Assembly: GCA_045612485.1 (NCBI GenBank)
Contig: JAZKZE010000182.1
Span: 1-32,820, forward strand
Origin: RGIG5327 sp045612485
GTDB lineage: Bacteria; Verrucomicrobiota; Lentisphaeria; Victivallales; UBA1829
Reading direction: 5' to 3'
Length of the DNA stretch: 32,820 nt
Made by a program: the position numbers and the translations under genes
Notes under the pieces: model-generated
Told to the model about the DNA's origin: nothing
The model's database searches: none
Seen by the model: only the letters and a program-made list of their open reading frames with translations
Shown here: in pieces, positions 24,097-32,547 of the stretch
How positions within the stretch are numbered: the stretch's first letter is position 1
How the letters are laid out: each line of letters begins with the position of its first letter

Positions 24097-26481
24097 ATGG
24101 AAAGTATCGGGACACTTGTAAAGGCGTTGGACTGGGTTGCCGTTGAAGGCGGCAGGGACTGGCGGGACGGACTGCTGCTGGGCAATGGAAATCTTGCAGC
24201 AGTAGCATACGCTCCGGGTCATCTGGAATATGTGATCAATAAAGTGGATGTCTTTGATCCCACACAGGAAGAAGATATGCTTGAAAAGATCATTCCCCAT
24301 GATGAGTTTTTACGCCGGATCAAGGATATGTCCCCCAAAAACACCTATTTCCTCAATGAACTGGAAAATGCCCCTCTCAAACGCAAACGCCACAGGGATA
24401 CTTTAAGCTGTGCCGTCATGCGTTTGAGTTCCTGGTACGGGATCGGCTGGAGTGCGCCCCCCGTACCGGTCACGAAAAGACGCCTCTCCCTTTATGATGC
24501 CATACTGGAAGAGGAGATGGATTCCCATAATCTGCATCTCAAAGTAAAAATGTTTATTCCCAGGGGGAAAGAGGTCATTGCCATGCACCTTTCCGGTACA
24601 GGACCTACCGGAGTTCTCCCTCATATCCTGGAACTTGTACGCCCCAGTGATGACCGTTTGAAAGCCCCCCTCTGGCATACGGAAAAAGAAAATATGCTTG
24701 CTTTCACCCAGGCACTTCCCGGCAATAAATCTTATTATACCATTGCGGCTCTTTTCGTTCCCTGTGAAGGGCAGAAAAAGAGTATCTCTTCCGCCAATGA
24801 CCGCTGCGGCGTTCTGGAACAGACCGGGGAAACGTATTTATATATCACAGTAAAAACCCATAAAAATGCAAAAAAATCTTACGAAGAAGCAATAAAAGAG
24901 TTGGAAGAAGCCTCCGATATTTCCTTTGAAAAATTGGAGGAAGGTCACAAAAACTGGTGGCACTCCTATTGGGAAAAGGGAGCTTATGCCGACTTTGGAA
25001 AATATAAAGAATTACAGAAATATTATACCTTCAGCTTATATGAACTTGCCTGTGTTTACGGCAAAGCCCCCATGCCCGGACTGAACGGTATGGCGTATGG
25101 CCCCCTTACGGAAAGAGTGCCCGGGGTGGGTTGTCAGGGATATGCCCATGACCAGAATGTACAGATCTCCGCTCTGGGGAGCATCCCTGCCAACAGAGTG
25201 GAACTCATCAATGCCTTTGCCGACACCTATTTAAATGCAGCAAAAGAGTTGAAAAGAAATACAAGAAAAACTTTCGGCTGTGACGGGATCTATATACCCC
25301 TCTCTACCAATCAGCTGGGGAAAGAAACCCCCACAAAATCCTACCGTTACACCATTTGCGGAAGTGCCTATACCGGCATGGTACTTTGTTACGCATGGAA
25401 ATACTCACAGGATGTGACACTTCTCAAAGAGAAACTCTACCCGTTACTGCGGGAATTTGTCCTTTTCTATTCCCATATCATGCGTAAGGGGGAAGACGGA
25501 AAATATCATCTGGACTGGAGCGTTCCGCCGGAGATCTTCACTCTCACAAGAGATGAACTTTCCACTATCGCCCTTTTCAAACTCTGTCTTGAAACCACCA
25601 TTGAAGCTGCCAGAATCCTGAAGAAGGATAAAAAATATCTTCCGCAATGGGAAGAACTTCTGGCAAATTACCCCTCCATGCCCAGACGCCCGGACGGTGC
25701 CTACTGGGGCGGTACGGATCTGCCGCTCAACCATTTCTTCTATGGAGGACACACTATTTACCCCTTCTTCCCCGCTGCCATTGAAAATGATGTGGATGCG
25801 GCACAGAAGACACTGAAATTTATTGAGGAAGAGGCTGTGGAACGCACCTTTGCCGACTGGGATGATAATTTCCACATGAACCATGACTGGAGCGAATTTA
25901 TCACCACTGCCGCCAACCTGCGGGCAGGCAACCGGGAAAAAGGCTGGAAAAAAGTACACCGTTTTCTGGAACTTTTTGCAAAAGAAAACGGACTCTTTTC
26001 CCATGATCCCATTCTCATTGGTCCTGTAAAAGCAAGTGAGGAAAATGAGAAACGCAATGAAGAAAGGATGTACCGCAACCAGATCAATCCTGACGGCGGA
26101 AAACTGGATAAAAATGATCCAAATATCTCCCATGTTTCCTGTGTAACGGAAAATCCGGATGCAAAAAGACTTGCTCCTGCTGTAATTGAAGGCAATTCTG
26201 CCATAGTATTCCTTGCCTCTGAACTTCTGCTGCAAAGTGCTTTCGGCATCATCAAACTTTTCCCGGGTGTGCCGGAGGATTTCACAGGGGAATATACCTC
26301 TTTCCTTGCCCAGGGCGGCTTTGAAGTAGCTTCAAAAATGGAAGAAGGAAAAATCGTTTATGTAAAAATCTATTCCCGTACCGGCGGAAAATTTATCCTT
26401 GCCAATCTGAATAATAAGGAAATTACCATGAAGGCAGGGGAAACACTTGAAATAACAGAAAATCTTGAAAGGATCATGTAA
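24097..26481 (+). CDS. GH95-like six-hairpin glycosidase (alpha-L-fucosidase-type)
   Basis: The 794-aa product shows the GH95 plan. The N-terminal beta-sandwich has GLLLGNGNLAAVAYA. An (alpha/alpha)6 barrel (about 280-690) carries MPGLNGMAYGPL and AHDQNVQISALG, whose Asn 354 may correspond to a catalytic Asn of the family. The end matches the family C-terminal sandwich (KLFPGVPEDFTGEYTSFLAQGGFEVASKMEEGK). Known GH95 enzymes release alpha-1,2-linked L-fucose or L-galactose. The motifs here are divergent, so the sugar may differ. No signal peptide: likely cytoplasmic. AGAGAGGAAA precedes the ATG, and the next gene starts two bases after its stop. Confidence 0.75.
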   Translation: MESIGTLVKALDWVAVEGGRDWRDGLLLGNGNLAAVAYAPGHLEYVINKVDVFDPTQEEDMLEKIIPHDEFLRRIKDMSPKNTYFLNELENAPLKRKRHRDTLSCAVMRLSSWYGIGWSAPPVPVTKRRLSLYDAILEEEMDSHNLHLKVKMFIPRGKEVIAMHLSGTGPTGVLPHILELVRPSDDRLKAPLWHTEKENMLAFTQALPGNKSYYTIAALFVPCEGQKKSISSANDRCGVLEQTGETYLYITVKTHKNAKKSYEEAIKELEEASDISFEKLEEGHKNWWHSYWEKGAYADFGKYKELQKYYTFSLYELACVYGKAPMPGLNGMAYGPLTERVPGVGCQGYAHDQNVQISALGSIPANRVELINAFADTYLNAAKELKRNTRKTFGCDGIYIPLSTNQLGKETPTKSYRYTICGSAYTGMVLCYAWKYSQDVTLLKEKLYPLLREFVLFYSHIMRKGEDGKYHLDWSVPPEIFTLTRDELSTIALFKLCLETTIEAARILKKDKKYLPQWEELLANYPSMPRRPDGAYWGGTDLPLNHFFYGGHTIYPFFPAAIENDVDAAQKTLKFIEEEAVERTFADWDDNFHMNHDWSEFITTAANLRAGNREKGWKKVHRFLELFAKENGLFSHDPILIGPVKASEENEKRNEERMYRNQINPDGGKLDKNDPNISHVSCVTENPDAKRLAPAVIEGNSAIVFLASELLLQSAFGIIKLFPGVPEDFTGEYTSFLAQGGFEVASKMEEGKIVYVKIYSRTGGKFILANLNNKEITMKAGETLEITENLERIM

Positions 26482-26483
26482 TA

Positions 26484-27359
26484 ATGAGGATCATTGACGC
26501 ACACAACCACCCGGACTGGCTGGGACATGATCTTGCCCGTACCCTTGAGAATATGGATCAATACGGCATCAGTCAGGCATGGCTTCTTTCCCATATCTGC
26601 CCCCGGCACGAACATCATCAGGTCTATTTTGAAGAGATGAGCGGTGCAGTTCTGGGAATGAGTGACGGTCCCACCCCCTTTGCCCGATGTCTCTCCTACA
26701 AGGAACGCGCTCCGGAAAGATTTATTCTGGGGTACTCTCCCGATCCCCGGGAGAAAGAGGCAAGCCGTATGCTGATTGCGGCAAATAAAATCTACGGAGC
26801 AAAAATCTGCGGGGAAGTAAAGATCCGTACCATGTATGATTCTCCCGACTGCATACGGTTGTTCCGGACTGCCGGGGAGCTGAAAATGCCGGTAACGATG
26901 CACTTTGATTACGACAGGCAGACAACATACAAAGACCCGTGGACAGAATGGTACGGCGGAACGATCCATACTCTGGAAAGAGTTTTGCAGGCGTGTCCCG
27001 ATACTATATTTCTGGGTCACGCTCCGGGGTTCTGGATCCATGTATCCAATGATGATCTCTGGAAAACAAACTCCTATCCCAATGTGGAAAAAGACGGCAT
27101 CGTCCCCGGCGGCGAAATCATACGGCTTTTAAGGAAATATCCCAATTTGTATTGCGATATTTCCGCCGGTTCCGGCAGAATGGCTCTTTCCCGGGATAAA
27201 AAGTTCACCAAAGAACTTCTCACAGAATTTCAGGACAGATTCCTTTATGCAAGAGATTGCTTTGACAATAAGCATCAGGAACTCTTGAACTCTCTGGATC
27301 TTCCGGAAAGCATACTGGAAAAAATCTATTCCGGCAATGCACTGAAACTTGTCCATTAA
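26484..27359 (+). CDS. Amidohydrolase-family protein (metal-dependent TIM barrel), first copy
   Basis: The 291-aa product has the amidohydrolase order of metal ligands: HxH after strand 1 (IIDAHNH, His 7 and His 9), an ICGEVKI segment, His in VTMHFDYD, His in FLGHAPGFW and the late Asp in YARDCFD. Members of this branch (Amidohydro_2) are lactonases, decarboxylases or amidases; which applies cannot be read. It is cytoplasmic. It begins two bases after the GH95-like stop, and its last base is the first base of a possible upstream ATG of the next frame, so coupling is tight. A second amidohydrolase lies at the end of the same operon. In a sugar operon a sugar-lactone hydrolase role is plausible. 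Confidence 0.85.
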   Translation: MRIIDAHNHPDWLGHDLARTLENMDQYGISQAWLLSHICPRHEHHQVYFEEMSGAVLGMSDGPTPFARCLSYKERAPERFILGYSPDPREKEASRMLIAANKIYGAKICGEVKIRTMYDSPDCIRLFRTAGELKMPVTMHFDYDRQTTYKDPWTEWYGGTIHTLERVLQACPDTIFLGHAPGFWIHVSNDDLWKTNSYPNVEKDGIVPGGEIIRLLRKYPNLYCDISAGSGRMALSRDKKFTKELLTEFQDRFLYARDCFDNKHQELLNSLDLPESILEKIYSGNALKLVH

Positions 27360-27397
27360 TGAACCATATTTTTTTAATAGTAAGGAAAAACATTTTT

Positions 27398-28729
27398 ATG
27401 AGCAGCAAACTTGCGATCCTCGGCGGTACACCTGTTATTGACAAGTGTCCGGAAAAACTCATCCACTGGCCCATTGTCAATGATGAAATGAGAAAAAGCG
27501 TCCTCCAGGTTCTGGAAGATGGAAATATGTCCGGAAGTGATATTTCCCGGAAATTTGAAGAAGGTTTTGCCAAATGGCACAATAGAAAATATGCTCTTGC
27601 CCACAATACAGGAACCAATGCTCTTATTGCCGGCTTCTACGGTCTGGGCATCGGCCCCGGTGATGAAGTCATTGCCCCAGCCCTCACCTACTGGGCAAGC
27701 TGTCTGGGCGTCATTCACCTCGGCGGAAGTGTGGTATTCTGTGATGTGGATCCCTTTACATTGCAGATGGATCCGGCAAGTCTGGAAAGCCGCATCACCC
27801 CCCGTACCAAAGCCATTGTAGTCGTCCATTACAAAGCTTATCCCTGCGATATGGACAGAATCATGGCGATAGCCAAAAAACATAACCTTAAAGTCATGGA
27901 AGATGTTTCCCACGCCCAGGGCGGTCATTACAAAGGTAAAATGCTGGGAACATTCGGCGATGTTGCCGCCATGTCCCTCATGTCCGGCAAATCCTTTGCC
28001 ATCGGTGAAGGGGGAATGCTCATTACCGATGATGAAGAGATCTTCCGTAAAGCAGTCCGTTTCGGTCACTATGACAGGATCCCCGCATGTTATAAAAAGG
28101 AAGAGTTTGCCGATACCTTCAATCTGCCTGTGGGCGGGGTGAAAAACCGTATGCACCAGATGTCTGCGGCAGTGGGGCTTGTCCAGCTGACAAAATATGA
28201 GGCGGAAATAGCCGAGATCGACAAGGCTATGAAATATTTCTGGAACGGGGTGAAGGATATTCCCGGACTCAAAATGGTCTATCCGCAGGAAGAAGGCAGT
28301 GACAAAGCCGGCTGGTACGCCAGTCACTTTATGTACGATGCGGAAGCCTTTTCCGGAGTCTCCAACAAGACCTTCTCCGATGCAGTCGCCCAGGAATGTG
28401 ATACCTATGTCATACCGGGAGCCGCCCTCCCCCTGCATAAATCCTCTCTTTTCAGCACATTTGATATATTTGGCGAAGGCAGGGCAACGGCATCAAGATT
28501 CCTGCCGCCGGATGTGGATCCTGCCAAACTTACAGGGGATCTTCCTGTAACAGCCGGGATCAATGATAAAGTCATCAATGATATCTGGTTCAAGCATTGC
28601 GATACCCCCATTCTGGATAAATTTATTGAAGCATTCCACAAAGTAGCTGAACATCATCAGGATCTTCTTGCCATCAATGATACCACCCCCCTTATCGGTC
28701 AGGTGGCATTCACCCGCAGAAAAAATTGA
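27398..28729 (+). CDS. DegT/DnrJ/EryC1/StrS-family PLP aminotransferase
   Basis: The start at 27398 follows AAGGA; the frame is open up to an ATG at 27359 whose first residues (NHIFLIVRKN) do not fit the family. The 443-aa product is a fold-type I PLP enzyme: HNTGTNALIAGFYGLGIGPGDEVI, AlTYWAS, Asp in MEDVSHAQGG contacting the PLP ring, and the Schiff-base Lys 198 in MSGKSFAIGEGGML. Most characterised members add an amino group to nucleotide-linked keto sugars; others are dehydratases. No nucleotide-sugar genes accompany it here, and it sits among hydrolases, so it may act on a free sugar derivative in catabolism. Its end overlaps the ribosome-binding site of the next gene. Confidence 0.92.
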   Translation: MSSKLAILGGTPVIDKCPEKLIHWPIVNDEMRKSVLQVLEDGNMSGSDISRKFEEGFAKWHNRKYALAHNTGTNALIAGFYGLGIGPGDEVIAPALTYWASCLGVIHLGGSVVFCDVDPFTLQMDPASLESRITPRTKAIVVVHYKAYPCDMDRIMAIAKKHNLKVMEDVSHAQGGHYKGKMLGTFGDVAAMSLMSGKSFAIGEGGMLITDDEEIFRKAVRFGHYDRIPACYKKEEFADTFNLPVGGVKNRMHQMSAAVGLVQLTKYEAEIAEIDKAMKYFWNGVKDIPGLKMVYPQEEGSDKAGWYASHFMYDAEAFSGVSNKTFSDAVAQECDTYVIPGAALPLHKSSLFSTFDIFGEGRATASRFLPPDVDPAKLTGDLPVTAGINDKVINDIWFKHCDTPILDKFIEAFHKVAEHHQDLLAINDTTPLIGQVAFTRRKN

Positions 28730-28737
28730 GGCTTTCC

Positions 28738-29625
28738 ATGAAGGAAATGGATATAACTTTTCATTCCGTAAACCGGTACGGAGAGAAACAGAACATTACA
28801 GCAACCGTATATATACCGGATAAACTTTCGGCAAATACGGGGCTTATGATGTTCTGTCACGGCTGGGGCTGCAACAGAAGCCAGCATTTTGACAAGATGA
28901 AATACTCCTGTGATGAATTTGATCTTGTCTGTGTGGGTCCGGAATACCGTATGAGCGGTTATGCTTTTGATCCGGTGAAAGGCGGCGGCTGGAGTCAGCC
29001 TTATGATTTAAGTTTCCTGCAAACATTTGACTGCATCAATTCACTGCGGAAAGTTCTGGAAATCTATCCGTTTCTCAATAGAAAAAAGATTTTTGCCTAC
29101 GGGGGAAGTCAGGGAGGGCATATTGTCCTTTTAAGCAGTATTTTTGCACCTTCCACCTTTGCTTTTGTCTATGCCTCCTGTCCTCTTACCCATGTACCGG
29201 AAGAAGGGGAAACTCTTTACAACTTTGCCGAAAGGGATTTTTCAGAAGCGGAAAAAAGTGTAAGAAATGTTGTGGAACACGCTTCACACATCCAATGCCC
29301 CGTCTACCTGGAGGCGGGAACAAATGATGGAAGCGTACCCCACGCCCTTCATGCAGTCAAACTGGAAGAGCGTTTGAAAGAATTGAAGAAGGATCATCAA
29401 GCCGTCTATTATGAAGGCGGCGGTCATGATCTTATGCCCACGACAAACAAAATGGACGCTTATAAAAAAATGATCCCCCATGTACTGAAAAATGCGGCAA
29501 ATAATAAGACAGATGATTTTCTTGCCGGAAATGTTGTTTCCATACCATGCGAAAATAAGATCCTGAAAATCGACTGGTCGAAAGGACTTTCCGATAAAGA
29601 ACTTTTCAGTTGGGAAAAAGCATAA
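28738..29625 (+). CDS. Alpha/beta-hydrolase fold esterase/peptidase-like protein
   Basis: The ATG at 28738 is preceded by TTGAGG at six bases; a TTG at 28726 in the same frame is less likely. The 295-aa product has the fold elements in order: GLMMFCHGWGCN (oxyanion region), nucleophile Ser 124 in YGGSQGGH, the Asp of AGTNDGSVPHAL and the His of YEGGGHDLMP. No signal peptide is present, so it acts in the cytoplasm. It could remove acyl groups from imported sugars or cleave a lactone or peptide; the substrate is not evident. It lies between the DegT and second amidohydrolase genes, with nine bases to the next gene. Confidence 0.9.
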   Translation: MKEMDITFHSVNRYGEKQNITATVYIPDKLSANTGLMMFCHGWGCNRSQHFDKMKYSCDEFDLVCVGPEYRMSGYAFDPVKGGGWSQPYDLSFLQTFDCINSLRKVLEIYPFLNRKKIFAYGGSQGGHIVLLSSIFAPSTFAFVYASCPLTHVPEEGETLYNFAERDFSEAEKSVRNVVEHASHIQCPVYLEAGTNDGSVPHALHAVKLEERLKELKKDHQAVYYEGGGHDLMPTTNKMDAYKKMIPHVLKNAANNKTDDFLAGNVVSIPCENKILKIDWSKGLSDKELFSWEKA

Positions 29626-29635
29626 GGAAAAACAA

Positions 29636-30409
29636 ATGTATCAGGGAAAAATAATTGACGCACATATCCATCCCTTTACGGATGATACAAATGAGAGTGT
29701 GAACATTGCCGCCTACGGGGTGACAAAAAGTGAAGAGGAATTCTTTGCCGAATTGAAAAAATGCGGCTTTTCCAAAGTGTGCGGTTCTGTTCTGCGCAAG
29801 GGACCTGCCACTTTTGAAGAGATCAAAGGATTGAACCGCACTGCCCTTGCTTTACGGGACAGACATCCGGAATATGTTCCGGGGATCCATGTGCATGATG
29901 AAGATGCGGAAGGCTCCTGTAAAGAATTGGAAGAGATGTATCATATCCATCATGTCCGCTGGATAGGAGAACTGGTGGATTATGCTTTGAAAACAGGCAT
30001 TTATAACTCCCCGGGAATGATGAAGATCTATGAAACGGCACGGGATCTTTCCATGCCGGTAAATATCCATTGTTCCGATCTTGCTGTCATTGAGGATGTA
30101 TTGAAAAATTTTCCAACGCTTCCTCTTGTCATCGCCCATCCGGAAGATCTGGGGACTTCAAGAAAACGTTTTGACCTTGTAGCCAAATACCCCAATGCTT
30201 ATCTTGATGTATCCGGAACAGGCCTTTTCCGCTGGGGGATGCTGCGGTATGCGGTAAATATCTGCGGAAGTGAAAAGATCCTTTTCGGAAGTGACTTCCC
30301 CATCTGTTCCCCGGGCATGAATCTGGGAGGCGTTTTAAGTGAACACCTTACAGATCCCGAACTGGAAAATATCCTTTATAAAAACTTTGAAAGACTTACT
30401 CAGCAATAA
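29636..30409 (+). CDS. Amidohydrolase-family protein (metal-dependent TIM barrel), second copy
   Basis: The 257-aa product has HxH in IIDAHIHPF (His 10 and His 12), GELVDY, His in VNIHCSD, His in VIAHPED and Asp in LFGSDFPICSPG, the complete set for an Amidohydro_2 metal site. AAGGAAAAA precedes the ATG. It is a distant paralogue of the first amidohydrolase and closes the nine-gene operon. The last 14 bases overlap the end of the convergent 671-aa gene. As with the first copy the reaction is unknown; lactonase or decarboxylase activity is common in this branch. Confidence 0.87.
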   Translation: MYQGKIIDAHIHPFTDDTNESVNIAAYGVTKSEEEFFAELKKCGFSKVCGSVLRKGPATFEEIKGLNRTALALRDRHPEYVPGIHVHDEDAEGSCKELEEMYHIHHVRWIGELVDYALKTGIYNSPGMMKIYETARDLSMPVNIHCSDLAVIEDVLKNFPTLPLVIAHPEDLGTSRKRFDLVAKYPNAYLDVSGTGLFRWGMLRYAVNICGSEKILFGSDFPICSPGMNLGGVLSEHLTDPELENILYKNFERLTQQ

Positions 30410-32411
30410 TAAAGTACCATTTTTCAGGAAAGAGGGGAACTGTAATTTTCCCCTCTTTTATTTTTTCTTCTGTAATGATCCCGTTTTCTCCGGCAAGCGG
30501 GAAAACAAGTTTTACTTTATCCTCCTGTGTATCAAAAGCTATTTCCATATTTTCCCAATGAGTTTTTTCTTTTCCCTGTAAATCGAGGGAAAGGGAAGCT
30601 ATAAGAGTATTGCCCAGAGGAAGAGTTCTTTTTTTCTCATTTTTTTCATCAAGTAAAGTCTTCAGGGAAGAGGCGAGAAAATGAGTGACCTTTTTTCCGT
30701 TTTCCATTATAAAAGTCCGGTGGAAGAAAGGGGGAAGAATTTTTTTACTTTTTTCTTTTTCCGGGGTAAAACTCCGTTCCGGTTCCCAGAAAAGATTTTT
30801 TCTCACCTCTCTGCGGCCTTTTTCATTTCCGCAGCAGATGGTATTTCTTTCCGTAAAGATGAAGGAGCCTTCCGGGAAAAATTTTTCTCTTTCAAAGGGC
30901 AGAAGAATAGTTTCTTCGATCCAGTTTGAAGAGGATTTTCTACCGGTTTCATCATATATTCCGCAGGGACCGCTTGCTTCGATCCTGTTGCCCCGTTCAA
31001 GGAATTTATCCAGTTTGATTCTGTCCTCCCGGGAAAGACAGAGGGCGGAAGGCAGATAAAGGACTTTCACAGAAGAGTTTTCAGCGGGTATATCTGTTAC
31101 CACATCAAAATCTCTGTCCTGTTCAAAAAGAGTCCGTACTACCGTCATGTAATCCAATACATAATCCACCTGACACATTCCGGCAAAATCATGGGATGCC
31201 CGGGAAAAATATACGGCTGTATCCGCTTTGTGTGTTCCGGAAAAATATTCCGGATGATCTTTTTCAAAGTTGAAGGCTCTTTTAATGATCTCCCCCTCAT
31301 CCGGCAATTCTTTATAAATGGTCTCATCAGGCAGTCCCAGACGGTGTTTCAATGTGGAGATCCAGGTACCGGAACCGAGAAATTTATTGAATGCCCAGAT
31401 AAATCCGGCTGTATCCGGATAAAAACCGTAGCCCAGTCCGATACAGGAAGCATTTTTTCTTTCAGCAAGAGCCAGATGATGCAGCTGGGAAGATAGATTA
31501 TGCCAGTATGTTCCGTCAACCGCAGGGGTATTTCCGCACATTTCCAGCATAAGAAAATTGGCACTTTTCAGAAACTCATCCCCGGAAAGACTGTTGGTAT
31601 TGCAGCCAACAGAAACACTTCCGGAACAGCAGTTCATCAAAGGGAAGTTTTCCGGCAGGGATTCCTTTACAAATTTATTAAAATCCCCTACCGATTCATA
31701 ACGGAAAGCGATCCATTTACGGAAATCTTCATTTTCCCGGTTTCCCCAGAAAGAAAGATCGGAAGCGTCCGGAAGTTCCTTCCCGAATTTTGCCTGACAG
31801 TGCGGACAGATACAGGCCCGGAATCCGGGATAGAAAAAGGCATCATCACACATAAGACCGTCAATGGAACAATCCGCAAGAAGTTTTTGCAGATATTTCC
31901 GGTAGGCAGAACGGAAGGAGGGGTTATTGATACAGAACTCCTCTGCTGCATACTGGGGAAGAAACACTGCTTCTTTTGTAAAAAGATCCTTCATCCGCCA
32001 GGAATTGAGTTTTTCCCCCGTAAACTCCCAGTTTTCCGCATGTTCATTGATTTCTTTAAGGAAAACATGATCCCTTACAGCCAGACTGGCACTCTCATTT
32101 TTTCCGTGAGAAGGTCTTGCAGTAAGCACACAGGAGTGATGATCCCAGAATACCATATTTCTTTCATGCAAAACTTCTGTAACCTCCGCGATATAAGCGT
32201 GAAGTCTATCCCATACAGGCATATAGTCCCAACGGAAATGGGCGCCGAACATAATGGCACTGTCACATCCGCCCCCGGCAAGATGATCCGCTCTTCTCCG
32301 GATCCCGTCAGAAATTTTCTGATGGGGATAATCCAATATTTCCCGGCGTAACCACCAGCTCGCCATCCGTTGTGAAAACTTTTTATTCATTGCAGCAGCC
32401 CGTCTTTCCAT
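30396..32411 (-). CDS. Glycosidase-like TIM-barrel protein, unknown family
   Basis: The 671-aa product has an N-terminal TIM-barrel-like region (about 20-330): GGCDSAIMFGAHFRWDY, LHERNMVFWDHHS, and SIDGLMCDDAFFYPGF followed by CICPHC (Cys 200, 202, 205). A glutamine-amidotransferase-like domain as in GH42 beta-galactosidases may follow (about 400-500; DFDVVTDIP, VKVLYLPSALCLSREDRIKLDKFLERG), then C-terminal beta sequence. This is the architecture of GH42-like proteins, but I cannot place it in a family. There is no signal peptide. The start is either 32411 or 32390 (MNKKFSQR); neither has a strong ribosome-binding site, and AAGGTG lies 17 or more bases upstream. It has its own promoter. Confidence 0.75.
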   Translation of the reverse strand: MERRAAAMNKKFSQRMASWWLRREILDYPHQKISDGIRRRADHLAGGGCDSAIMFGAHFRWDYMPVWDRLHAYIAEVTEVLHERNMVFWDHHSCVLTARPSHGKNESASLAVRDHVFLKEINEHAENWEFTGEKLNSWRMKDLFTKEAVFLPQYAAEEFCINNPSFRSAYRKYLQKLLADCSIDGLMCDDAFFYPGFRACICPHCQAKFGKELPDASDLSFWGNRENEDFRKWIAFRYESVGDFNKFVKESLPENFPLMNCCSGSVSVGCNTNSLSGDEFLKSANFLMLEMCGNTPAVDGTYWHNLSSQLHHLALAERKNASCIGLGYGFYPDTAGFIWAFNKFLGSGTWISTLKHRLGLPDETIYKELPDEGEIIKRAFNFEKDHPEYFSGTHKADTAVYFSRASHDFAGMCQVDYVLDYMTVVRTLFEQDRDFDVVTDIPAENSSVKVLYLPSALCLSREDRIKLDKFLERGNRIEASGPCGIYDETGRKSSSNWIEETILLPFEREKFFPEGSFIFTERNTICCGNEKGRREVRKNLFWEPERSFTPEKEKSKKILPPFFHRTFIMENGKKVTHFLASSLKTLLDEKNEKKRTLPLGNTLIASLSLDLQGKEKTHWENMEIAFDTQEDKVKLVFPLAGENGIITEEKIKEGKITVPLFPEKWYFIIAE
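30430..30466 (+). terminator. Intrinsic terminator of the nine-gene operon, inside the convergent gene
   Basis: A 10-bp stem (AAGAGGGGAA / TTCCCCTCTT) is followed by TTATTTTTT on the plus strand, 20 bases after the amidohydrolase stop. It lies within the last codons of the 671-aa minus-strand gene. On the minus strand no T run follows, so it acts in one direction. Confidence 0.8.
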
Positions 32412-32437
32412 TGTTTTCTATTGTAAAACACCTTATG

Positions 32438-32466
32438 AATATAATTGCTATGATACTTTCTTTCAA
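32438..32466 (-). promoter_or_regulatory. Sigma70-type promoter of the 671-aa glycosidase-like gene
   Basis: On the minus strand TTGAAA (32466-32461) and TATATT (32443-32438) are 17 bases apart. Transcription would begin near 32431, about 20 bases before the ATG at 32411. Confidence 0.65.
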
Positions 32467-32504
32467 GAGCAAATTATTTTTCTGATGCAGGAATTCACAG
32501 CTAT

Positions 32505-32547
32505 CCCATAATTTTGTAAAAATGGCATATTTTTACAAAATTATGGG
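32505..32547. repeat. Perfect 19-bp inverted repeat with 5-base centre
   Basis: The left arm CCCATAATTTTGTAAAAAT and right arm ATTTTTACAAAATTATGGG are exact reverse complements around GGCAT. It lies about 40 bases upstream of the -35 box of the 671-aa gene. No T run follows on either strand, so it is not a standard terminator. Confidence 0.85.
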
